From an uncultured Rickettsiales bacterium (GTDB lineage: Bacteria; Pseudomonadota; Alphaproteobacteria; Rickettsiales; UBA998): 13,132 bases of DNA. The notes beneath the pieces are model-generated. The model was given only the letters and a program-made list of their open reading frames with translations. It made no database searches and was not told the origin of the DNA. Shown piece after piece: positions 5,712-12,579 of the stretch. The stretch covers positions 1-13,132 of the forward strand of contig CALJMC010000027.1 in NCBI GenBank assembly GCA_937982385.1, read 5' to 3'. Every line of letters starts with the position of its first letter. Within the stretch, counting starts at the first letter, position 1. Both the position numbers and the translations under genes were made by a program.

Positions 5712-7127
5712 ATGTCCAATGCTGCTTTTTCTGAACAAGCTTATCAGTTCAATAATTCTATTTTACGTGCTTATGATGTGCGAGGTGTTGTTGGAGAAAC
5801 GTTGTTTGAATCAGATGCTTATGCGCTTGGTCGTGCCTTTGCCACAAATGTGGCACAGATTACTGGGAATGATGCGCCGCGCATTACTATTGCGCGCGAT
5901 GGTCGCATGAGCTCACCTGCAATGTCCGATGCTGTGAAACAAGGACTGAGCGATGCGGGTGCGACGGTGCTTGATACTGGGCTTGGTCCCACACCGATGC
6001 TTTATTTCTCAGTTTATCACCTCGAAGCAGATGCGGGTATCATGGTGACGGGGTCGCATAATCCACCAACGCATAATGGGTTCAAGATGACACTCAAGAA
6101 GCGTCCGTTCTTTGGTGAAGATATTCAAACATTGGGTGAGATTGCTGCCGCTGGCTCCTATGCATCTGGCAATGGCTCAATTGAAGATGCGCCATTGATG
6201 ACGGCTTATATTGACCGCATGGTGCAAGATTTCAAAACCGAAGGTGCGAAAGACCTCACAGTTGTGTGGGATGCTGGAAATGGCGCTGCGGGTGAGGCGA
6301 TGCAATTGCTCACTGCAAAACTTCCGGGTAAACATATTTTGCTCTTTGAAGATATTGATGGGCAATTCCCTAATCATCACCCAGATCCAACCGTTCCAGC
6401 CAACTTGGTTGATTTACAAGCGGCAGTGGCAGAACATAAAGCCGATTTCGGTGTAGCATTCGATGGCGATGGAGACCGTATTGGTGCAGTCGATTCCACA
6501 GGGCGCATCATCTGGGGTGATCAGCTCTTGATGTTTTATTCACGCGAGATTCTCGCCAAAACACCGGGTGCGACTATCATTGCAGATGTAAAAGCAAGCC
6601 AAACATTGTTTGATGATGTCGAAAAACACGGTGGCAAGCCGCTGATGTGGAAGACGGGTCATTCACTTATCAAAGCGAAAATGGGTGAAACCAAAGCATC
6701 TATGGCGGGTGAGATGAGTGGTCATATCTTCTTTGCTGATAAATATTACGGCTATGATGATGGGCTTTATGCTGCGGTGCGCCTGATGAACATTGCAGCA
6801 CATAGTGATGAGACCATCACTGACATGCGTGGTGGCATTCCTGAAGCATTCAACACACCCGAAATTCGTATCGATTGCGATGAAACACGCAAATTTGAAG
6901 TAGTAGAGGAAATTCGCGGACGTTTGGCAACATCAGACTATGAAGTAAACGAAGTTGATGGTGTGCGCGTAAAAGTCGGTTCAGGCTGGTGGTTGGCAAG
7001 AGCCTCAAACACCCAAGCCGCCATCATCGTCCGCTGCGAAGCCGCCGATGCCGATGCTTTGAAGGTCCTCTGCGAAATGGTAGAAGCGCAGCTACAACAA
7101 AGTGGTATCGACCAAAAAGTAGGATAA
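5712..7127 (+). CDS. manB: Phosphomannomutase/phosphoglucomutase
   Basis: This 471-residue alpha-D-phosphohexomutase interconverts mannose-6-phosphate and mannose-1-phosphate (and probably the glucose equivalents), feeding ManC for GDP-mannose. All four family signatures are visible: the phosphoserine loop TGSHNPP at 113-119 (Ser115), the Mg-binding DGDGDR at 251-256, the sugar-binding GEMSGH at 333-338, and the C-terminal phosphate-binding RASNTQ at 430-435. The N-terminal LRAYDVRG at 18-25 is also standard. The GEMSGH form fits dual-specific PMM/PGM enzymes such as AlgC; it could equally be named algC or pgm. Start ATG 5712 has GAAGG (5698-5702) nine bases upstream. It is divergent from manC and ends only 3 bp before mreC, whose SD overlaps the manB stop, so manB is likely co-transcribed with the cell-shape genes. 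Base composition becomes C-rich in its last ~100 bp. Confidence 0.95.
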   Translation: MSNAAFSEQAYQFNNSILRAYDVRGVVGETLFESDAYALGRAFATNVAQITGNDAPRITIARDGRMSSPAMSDAVKQGLSDAGATVLDTGLGPTPMLYFSVYHLEADAGIMVTGSHNPPTHNGFKMTLKKRPFFGEDIQTLGEIAAAGSYASGNGSIEDAPLMTAYIDRMVQDFKTEGAKDLTVVWDAGNGAAGEAMQLLTAKLPGKHILLFEDIDGQFPNHHPDPTVPANLVDLQAAVAEHKADFGVAFDGDGDRIGAVDSTGRIIWGDQLLMFYSREILAKTPGATIIADVKASQTLFDDVEKHGGKPLMWKTGHSLIKAKMGETKASMAGEMSGHIFFADKYYGYDDGLYAAVRLMNIAAHSDETITDMRGGIPEAFNTPEIRIDCDETRKFEVVEEIRGRLATSDYEVNEVDGVRVKVGSGWWLARASNTQAAIIVRCEAADADALKVLCEMVEAQLQQSGIDQKVG

Positions 7128-7130
7128 TTC

Positions 7131-7958
7131 ATGCGTTATACTAACTCTTCAGCCTATACTGCGAGCTTGCCTGTTAAGCAGTGGTTGATGCGAGCAGGGT
7201 TCGCGGGATTGGTACTGCTGTCGGTGTTATTGATTATGCTGAGCCGTAATGATAGCGCGGTGATTGGTGCTATGCGCACGACGACCTCTGATGGGTTTAC
7301 ACCGCTTATCTCACTGCTCTCTGAGCCTGCGACTATTCTGACTTCCTTGTCACAGGGTGCGCAGGGCTGGACGAATTTGCGTGAAGAAAATGCACAGTTA
7401 CGCACTGAAAAAGAACGTTTGCTGCAATGGCAGAATATTGCCCATAAGCTTGAGGTGGAAAATAAACGTCTACGTAATTTGTTGGCGATGCAAAGCGATG
7501 CAGGGCTGTCTTATCTCTCAGGCAAGGTGGTGGGGCATTTGGCGGGGTCTCATCAGCATGCGTTGCGCTTGGATATTGGCTCGCATGATGGGGTGAAGAA
7601 AAATCAAGCGGTGGTGACGGCTGAAGGCATGGTTGGGCGTGTGTTAGAAGTCGGAAAATCCAGCTCGCGCATATTGGCAGTGACAGATATTAACTCTCGC
7701 GTTCCCGTTATGATTGAAGGGTCGCATCAACGTGCGATTTTAGCGGGTGACAACACGATTCTGCCGCGCTTGACGCATCTACCTAAAGACACCAACGTGC
7801 CTGTTGGAGCTCGTATCGTTACCTCGTCTGATGGCAATGTAATGCCTGCGAATTTGGTGGTGGGAGAAGTGGTTGCCTCGTCTGATGGCACGGTGCGCGT
7901 GCAGCCTTATGTCAATTGGGGTATGCTTGATTATGTGAAATTGGTATCTGAAAAATAA
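7131..7958 (+). CDS. mreC: Rod shape-determining protein MreC
   Basis: MreC is a bitopic inner-membrane protein that links cytoplasmic MreB and membrane MreD/RodA to PBP2 in the periplasm and activates the elongasome. The 275-residue sequence has a short basic cytoplasmic tail, one membrane segment (about 20-37), a coiled coil at about 82-118 (LREENAQLRTEKERLL followed by LEVENKRLRNLL), and the beta-rich periplasmic domain with GKVVGH, LDIGSHDGVKKNQAVVTAEGMVGRV, SSRILAVTD and the closing VNWGMLDYVKLV. Length and domain order are normal. Start ATG 7131 has AGGA overlapping the manB stop. The usual upstream partner mreB is missing from the window, and a pilin-like gene separates mreC from mreD. 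A 15-bp in-frame direct repeat lies near the 3' end. Identification is firm. Confidence 0.95.
   Translation: MRYTNSSAYTASLPVKQWLMRAGFAGLVLLSVLLIMLSRNDSAVIGAMRTTTSDGFTPLISLLSEPATILTSLSQGAQGWTNLREENAQLRTEKERLLQWQNIAHKLEVENKRLRNLLAMQSDAGLSYLSGKVVGHLAGSHQHALRLDIGSHDGVKKNQAVVTAEGMVGRVLEVGKSSSRILAVTDINSRVPVMIEGSHQRAILAGDNTILPRLTHLPKDTNVPVGARIVTSSDGNVMPANLVVGEVVASSDGTVRVQPYVNWGMLDYVKLVSEK
7822..7890 (+). repeat. 15-bp direct repeat within mreC
   Basis: CCTCGTCTGATGGCA occurs at 7822-7836 and 7876-7890, 54 bp (18 codons) apart and in the same frame, encoding SSDG twice in the periplasmic beta domain of MreC. Recombination between copies would remove 18 residues without a frameshift. Confidence 0.7.
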
Positions 7959-7985
7959 TGTGTATCGTTTGCAGGGAAAATGCAT

Positions 7986-8831
7986 ATGAAGAATAAAGGT
8001 TTTAGCTTACTCGAGCTTTCTATCGTACTGGTTATTATCGGCTTGATTGCGGGAGGTATTGTCGCGGGGTCTTCCATGATTCGTGCGGCGGAATTGCGCA
8101 AGGTCACGGTGCAGCTGAGTCAGATTAAGGTGGCGATACACACCTTCCGTGACAAATATTTCGCACTGCCAGGTGATATGAAAAATGCGACGAGTTTTTG
8201 GGGTGCTGCCGCTGATTGCTATGCTGCCGCCGCAGGCACTGCCACCTGTGATGGCGATGGCAGTGGAAAACTGCCCTATGTGCATTCGAGTGATACGAGC
8301 GATGTGGAATATGAGCCGTGGCATTTTTGGAAACAATTGGGCAATGCGGGATTAGTTTCTGGCGCGTATAGTGGCTTCAGTGATAACAGCCTGTGTTCGG
8401 CAGCGAATTATTGTTTAGATGGCGGCGTCAACGCGATGGCGGGGCCGTTTAGCAGCAGTGGGTGGATTCCATTTTCTACCGCAACCGTTGGCAGTCAGGG
8501 CTGGGTGGGAAGAGCATCTGACCAGACACGTAATATTATCTCGTTGGGCATTCCCTCTAACAATAGTGGGAATTATTGGTATGGAGCGTCTTTGTCAGCG
8601 CAAGAGGCGTGGAATATTGACACCAAAATAGATGATAGCAAACCCTATACGGGCGCAATGGTCGACATGTCCGGCACCTCCACTACTTATACACTAAATT
8701 GCGCCTCAGAAAATAGTGATGAATTTGCGACCAGTCCTGCCGGAACTACCACGAGCAACGCGACGTACCTTATGGACCGTACAAGCCTCAGCTCCACTGA
8801 AGGGTGCCTTCCATTTTTTGATTTGGACTAA
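7986..8831 (+). CDS. Type IV pilin-like protein B (prepilin N-terminal methylation domain)
   Basis: This 281-residue protein has a canonical prepilin site: leader MKNKG, then FSLLELSIVLVII with Glu10 at +5, and a hydrophobic helix at 6-28. Beyond it are FRDKYFALPGD (54-64), NATSFWG (67-73), cysteines 78, 88, 137, 143, 239 and 274 (three potential disulfides), an EF-hand-like DGDGSG at 89-94, and EAWNIDTKIDDSKP at 207-220. It is paralogous to pilin-like protein A. An ATG at 7980 is only 2 nt from the AGGGA (7973-7977), so 7986, about 8 nt away, is preferred. It lies 27 bp after mreC and 110 bp before mreD, an unexpected place. A prepilin peptidase would process it and the product would enter a pilus or pseudopilus; the machinery is not in the window. 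Which fibre it serves is unknown. Confidence 0.9.
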   Translation: MKNKGFSLLELSIVLVIIGLIAGGIVAGSSMIRAAELRKVTVQLSQIKVAIHTFRDKYFALPGDMKNATSFWGAAADCYAAAAGTATCDGDGSGKLPYVHSSDTSDVEYEPWHFWKQLGNAGLVSGAYSGFSDNSLCSAANYCLDGGVNAMAGPFSSSGWIPFSTATVGSQGWVGRASDQTRNIISLGIPSNNSGNYWYGASLSAQEAWNIDTKIDDSKPYTGAMVDMSGTSTTYTLNCASENSDEFATSPAGTTTSNATYLMDRTSLSSTEGCLPFFDLD

Positions 8832-8917
8832 TGGATGCTGAAATCCTCCTGTGCCAAGGCTGCGGGCGATAGATAGATTCAAGGTGACAAAATATGCGAG
8901 TTATGCAATGGTCGCGC

Positions 8918-8923
8918 TATAAT
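8918..8923 (+). promoter_or_regulatory. Consensus -10 box (TATAAT) ahead of mreD
   Basis: A perfect TATAAT lies in the 110-bp gap between pilin B and mreD. The -35 position is poor at 17-bp spacing; GTGACA (8884-8889) is too far away at 28 bp. A start near 8930 would leave only about 12 nt before ATG 8942, giving a nearly leaderless mreD message. It would let mreD-mrdA-rodA be expressed apart from pilin B. Nothing else is recognisable in 8832-8941. Confidence 0.33.
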
Positions 8924-8941
8924 GTTTTAAAGTTGTAATTT

Positions 8942-9493
8942 ATGGAACCTTCCGTTTGTATTCCTCAGCCATTGGTGCCGTATGTGCCGGTTCTGCTACT
9001 GTTTTTCTGTATCATTTTTATGCAGACGCCGCTTCCACTTTTCCCTTCTGCCTTATGGCCTGACATAGCACTTATTTGTGTGTTCTTTTGGGTGGTTCAC
9101 TACCCACAGCTCATGCCTTCATGGCTGCTCTTTGCGATGGGGGTTGTAGCAGATGCTATTACCGGTGCATCTTTGGGGGTGACGTCTCTCATTTGGATGT
9201 TGTTTAGCTATGCGTTGGTGGCACCATTTGCATCACTCATCGCTAAAGAGTCTATGGTGCGCCAATGGATATGGATGTTTTTATTTACTATCCCCGTATG
9301 GGCGGCATATTGGGGGCTGCATAGCTTTGCGCAAGAGACATGGATGCCACATAAGGGTTTTTTGATGTCTTGGCTCTATACAGGGCTTGCATACCCGCCG
9401 CTTTATATGGCATTTTCTAGCATCAAGCGCCGCTTCCCTCGAACTATGACGAGACGCGCGCAATTTACAACATTAAACAGAGATAGGGGCTAG
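8942..9493 (+). CDS. mreD: Rod shape-determining protein MreD
   Basis: MreD is a polytopic inner-membrane protein of the elongasome that acts with MreC and RodA. The 183-residue length and five to six hydrophobic segments fit (about 15-32, 37-56, 58-74, 79-101, 108-127 and 141-157). The family pattern is PDIALICVFFWVVHYPQ, then LLFAMGVVADAITGASLGVTS, the conserved F-x-x-G-x-x-x-D-x-x-x-G-x-x-x-G region. No clear Shine-Dalgarno precedes ATG 8942 (GTTGTAATTT), unlike neighbouring genes; translation may rely on a short leader. It is separated from mreC by pilin B but followed after 6 bp by mrdA, the normal order. MreD sequences diverge quickly, so the call rests on the pattern plus position between mreC and mrdA. 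Confidence 0.9.
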   Translation: MEPSVCIPQPLVPYVPVLLLFFCIIFMQTPLPLFPSALWPDIALICVFFWVVHYPQLMPSWLLFAMGVVADAITGASLGVTSLIWMLFSYALVAPFASLIAKESMVRQWIWMFLFTIPVWAAYWGLHSFAQETWMPHKGFLMSWLYTGLAYPPLYMAFSSIKRRFPRTMTRRAQFTTLNRDRG

Positions 9494-9499
9494 ATTCCA

Positions 9500-11362
9500 T
9501 TGCGTCGAACATTGCGATTTCGTCAAGTGATCAGCCGCAGAAGCGTGGTACTGGGCGCGTGTAAACTCTCGGCAGTGTCGCTGTTGTTTGGGCGTCTGTA
9601 TTATTTGCAATTCATGAAAGCGGATAGCTATAAAACCCGTGCCGAGAATAATCGTATTTCCACGCAATTATTGCGCCCCTCGCGCGGAGTGATTCGTGAC
9701 AGAAATGGTAATGCCTTAGCGGAGAATAATCGTTTCTTTCGGTTAGTGCTTGAGCGTCGCAGCCAAGAACAAACCGAAAAAGCATTGCGGAAACTAGGGG
9801 GGCTGTTGAATTTGCCAGTGGAACGTTATGCTGATTTGAAAAAGACATTATTGAGCACGCCCGCTGGGCGTTCGGTGACCATTAAAGACCATCTTTCGTG
9901 GAGTGAAGTGTCGCAGCTTGAATTTCATACACCTGAGCTTCCGGGGGTAGGGATTGAAGAGCGTGAGCAGCGTCACTATGCGATGAAAGACTCACTGGCG
10001 CATATGCTGGGCTATGTGGGTGCCGTATCCGAGAAAGAATTGCGCCCTGATATGCCTGTTCTGCGTTTGCCAGAATTCAAAATTGGTAAGAATGGCGTTG
10101 AGAAAACGATGGAAGATGACCTGCGTGGTACACCGGGTTTGCAGCAGCTAGAAGTGAATGCGAATGGGCTCACAGTACGTGCGTTGAAGAAGCGCGAGAG
10201 CGAATCGGGCAGAGATTTGACACTGACAATCGATAAGGATTTGCAGCATTACGCCTTTGAACGTTTGGGTGAAGAAAGCGGTGCAGTGGTCGTGATGGAT
10301 GTGTTGAATGGTGAAGTGCTTGCGGCAGTGTCTACGCCCGCCTATGACCCAAATATTTTCAGTCGTTCCATTTCACATGACTATTGGAACAGCCTGCGTG
10401 ACAATCCTAAAATCCCACTCTTGAATAAAATTACTGCGGGACAATACCCTCCTGGTTCGACCTTCAAAATGATTGTCGCCCTCGCGGCGATGGAAGATGG
10501 CTTGGCGACCTATCACACGAAGGTGCATTGCCCCGGTCATTATTTTGTTGGAAAACACCGCTTTAACTGTTGGAAAGCGGGTGGGCACGGGCTGATGAAT
10601 GTGTCGAGCGCTCTCACGGAGTCCTGCGACACCTATTTTTATACGATGGCGGAAAAACTAGGCATTGAGAAAATTACCGAAATGTCTAAGCGTTTTGGGC
10701 TGGGCGCGGTGACGGAGATTGGCACGCCTGATGAAAAATCGGGTTTGTTGCCGTCTGCTGAGTGGAAACGTAAACGATATGGAGAGATTTGGCTGCCGGG
10801 TGACACAGTCAATTCCGCCATTGGGCAGGGCTATGTGTTGAGCACGCCGATGCAGCTTGCGGTGATGACGGCGCGCCTTGCTAATGGTGGCCGCGCAGTA
10901 AAACCAACGCTTTATCGGCCTGTGAAGGGTGAGGTGCGCCCGCTTCCTAAAACGCTTGGGATTGATGTTAAGAATATGGAGATTATTCAGCAAGCCATGT
11001 GGAAAGTGGTGAACCATCAAAAAGGGACGGCGCGGGCGAGTGCATTCCCTAACCATGAAATTAAGATGGCAGGTAAAACAGGAACCTCGCAGGTGAAGAA
11101 AATCTATAAACGCGGTCAAGACCAGTCGAAAATCCCGTGGGCAGACAGACACCATGCGCTGTTTGTCGGCTATGCTCCTTTCAATGATCCGCGCTATGCA
11201 ATTTCGGTGGTGATTGAGCATGGTGGTGGTGGAGCCAGTGCTGCAGCTCCCGTTGCGCGCGACATCTTGGGCAAAGCGTTGGAGCTGATTAACATTCCTG
11301 CACTCGGCATTAAAGAGGAAGAGGGAAAAAGAGAAGAACGTCTTGAATTAGGGCTATTATAA
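9500..11362 (+). CDS. mrdA: Peptidoglycan DD-transpeptidase PBP2 (elongation)
   Basis: PBP2 is the class B penicillin-binding protein that cross-links peptidoglycan during side-wall growth, paired with the RodA glycosyltransferase. The 620 residues contain a membrane anchor at about 17-37, the N-terminal pedestal (RPSRGVIRDRNGNALAENN at 59-77), and the transpeptidase domain with the active-site S320-T-F-K323, SxN-equivalent S375-C-D377 (SCD is normal for this subclass) and K526-T-G528. The start is TTG 9500-9502, with AGGGG 10-11 nt upstream at 9485-9489; the next ATG (9614) would delete the membrane anchor. The N-terminus SRRSVVLG resembles a twin-arginine motif ahead of the hydrophobic segment, but there is no evidence of Tat export. 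It follows mreD by 6 bp and overlaps rodA by one base (TAATG), so translation is probably coupled. Target of beta-lactams such as mecillinam by family knowledge. Confidence 0.95.
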   Translation: MRRTLRFRQVISRRSVVLGACKLSAVSLLFGRLYYLQFMKADSYKTRAENNRISTQLLRPSRGVIRDRNGNALAENNRFFRLVLERRSQEQTEKALRKLGGLLNLPVERYADLKKTLLSTPAGRSVTIKDHLSWSEVSQLEFHTPELPGVGIEEREQRHYAMKDSLAHMLGYVGAVSEKELRPDMPVLRLPEFKIGKNGVEKTMEDDLRGTPGLQQLEVNANGLTVRALKKRESESGRDLTLTIDKDLQHYAFERLGEESGAVVVMDVLNGEVLAAVSTPAYDPNIFSRSISHDYWNSLRDNPKIPLLNKITAGQYPPGSTFKMIVALAAMEDGLATYHTKVHCPGHYFVGKHRFNCWKAGGHGLMNVSSALTESCDTYFYTMAEKLGIEKITEMSKRFGLGAVTEIGTPDEKSGLLPSAEWKRKRYGEIWLPGDTVNSAIGQGYVLSTPMQLAVMTARLANGGRAVKPTLYRPVKGEVRPLPKTLGIDVKNMEIIQQAMWKVVNHQKGTARASAFPNHEIKMAGKTGTSQVKKIYKRGQDQSKIPWADRHHALFVGYAPFNDPRYAISVVIEHGGGGASAAAPVARDILGKALELINIPALGIKEEEGKREERLELGLL

Positions 11363-12507
11363 TGAAATCAACCAAGCAATATCGTTCGTTTAATCACATC
11401 CTCTTTGGGCTTCATTGGGGCGTGATTTTATTGGTGTTGGGCATTGCTTGTGGAGGTTTCGCGATGCTCTATTCTGCCGCAGGTGGCGAGATGCAACCAT
11501 GGGCACGCAACCAAATTATTCGTTTTATACCCGGTTTTATGATGATGATTGGCATCGCCTTCATCCCGCTACGTTGGGTGATGCATGCGGCCTATCCTTT
11601 CTTGATATTCTGTATCGCGCTGCTTATTGGCGTTGAGGTGATGGGGCATATTGGTATGGGTGCACAACGTTGGGTGGCGATTGGTTCCATTAACCTGCAG
11701 CCTTCGGAAATCACTAAAATTGCTGTGATCCTCGCGCTTGCTCGCTATTTCCATTCTGCCAATCCTGATAGTCTTATTAGCCCAGTGTTTCTTATGCCGC
11801 CGCTCGCGATGTTGCTCATTCCCGCCGCCCTTATTTATCTGCAACCTAATTTGGGAACTGCCACCGTGTTGGTGACAATTGGCGTTTGTATTTTCTTTAT
11901 TGCAGGAGTTCCGTGGCGCTATTTTATAGGGTTGGGCGGACTTGCTGCCATCATCGCGCCGATCGGCTGGCATTTCCTACATGATTATCAACGTCAACGC
12001 GTAATGACCTTCCTCGATCCTGAGAAAGACCCGCTAGGGGCGGGCTATAATGTGCTGCAATCGATGATTGCGATTGGCTCAGGCGGACTCTCTGGGAAAG
12101 GGTTTTTGAATGGCTCGCAAGGACAGCTCGACTTTTTACCCGAGAAACAAACCGATTTTATTTTTACGATGCTAGCCGAGGAAACGGGCTTTGTTGGCGG
12201 CTCGGCATTGCTCATCGCCTATTCATTGCTCATCATGTGCTGCTACCGCATCGCGCTGATGTCCAACCACCGTTTCGGCAGTTATGTCGCGATTGGAATG
12301 GGGACGATGCTGTTCCTCCATCTCTTCATTAATGTCGGTATGTCGATGGGGATTTTGCCTGTGGTGGGTGTGCCGTTGCCGCTGTTTTCCTATGGCGGAA
12401 GTATTATGATTGCGATTCTCCTAGGCTTCGGATTGCTACTAAATGTCTGGAACCACCGCAATGTCTCACCCGAGAAACATAGCATCAACATTCGTGGGGC
12501 ACGGTGA
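11362..12507 (+). CDS. rodA: SEDS peptidoglycan glycosyltransferase RodA
   Basis: RodA polymerises lipid II into glycan strands during cell elongation and works as a complex with PBP2. The 381-residue polytopic protein (about ten membrane segments) shows SEDS hallmarks: GAQRWVAIGSINLQPSEITK at 100-119, QPNLGTA at 161-167, YQRQRVMTFLDPEKDPLGAGYN at 209-230, then GSGGLSGKGF, and DFLPEKQTDFIFTMLAEETGF at 257-277. Asp265 in TDFIF corresponds to the essential Asp of characterised RodA proteins. The C-terminal GMSMGILPVVGVPLPLFSYGGS stretch is also typical. The start codon overlaps the mrdA stop by one base. The divisome paralogue FtsW is the alternative; neighbours and sequence favour RodA. Also called mrdB. 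Length and residues are normal. Confidence 0.96.
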   Translation: MKSTKQYRSFNHILFGLHWGVILLVLGIACGGFAMLYSAAGGEMQPWARNQIIRFIPGFMMMIGIAFIPLRWVMHAAYPFLIFCIALLIGVEVMGHIGMGAQRWVAIGSINLQPSEITKIAVILALARYFHSANPDSLISPVFLMPPLAMLLIPAALIYLQPNLGTATVLVTIGVCIFFIAGVPWRYFIGLGGLAAIIAPIGWHFLHDYQRQRVMTFLDPEKDPLGAGYNVLQSMIAIGSGGLSGKGFLNGSQGQLDFLPEKQTDFIFTMLAEETGFVGGSALLIAYSLLIMCCYRIALMSNHRFGSYVAIGMGTMLFLHLFINVGMSMGILPVVGVPLPLFSYGGSIMIAILLGFGLLLNVWNHRNVSPEKHSINIRGAR

Positions 12508-12515
12508 GTATATTC

Positions 12516-12544
12516 TTGGCAGCATAACATTGATTTGTTATCGT
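12516..12544 (+). promoter_or_regulatory. Candidate promoter for the glycosyltransferase gene
   Basis: TTGGCA (12516-12521) and TATCGT (12539-12544) are separated by 17 bp in the 72-bp gap after rodA. The -35 is 5/6 and the -10 is 4/6 to consensus. A start near 12551 gives about 29 nt of leader before ATG 12580. No terminator with a T-tract is seen after rodA, so read-through is also possible. Confidence 0.38.
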
Positions 12545-12579
12545 GGTGCTATCGTCAACCAACTCTGGTTAGTACTCTT

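Noticed and set aside
7941..7968. Promoter-like TTGGTA-N16-TATCGT before pilin B
   Set aside because: Its predicted start falls within the Shine-Dalgarno of pilin B, leaving almost no leader; both boxes are only 4/6 matches.
9518..9565. Lipobox-like L-G-A-C at residues 18-21 of PBP2
   Set aside because: The Cys precedes rather than follows the hydrophobic segment, so it does not fit a lipoprotein signal peptide; PBP2 is a membrane-anchored protein.
10658..11221. 187-codon open frame on the minus strand inside mrdA
   Set aside because: It lies wholly antisense to a firmly identified PBP2 gene, has no recognisable motif and is rich in His/Arg, as expected of a shadow frame.
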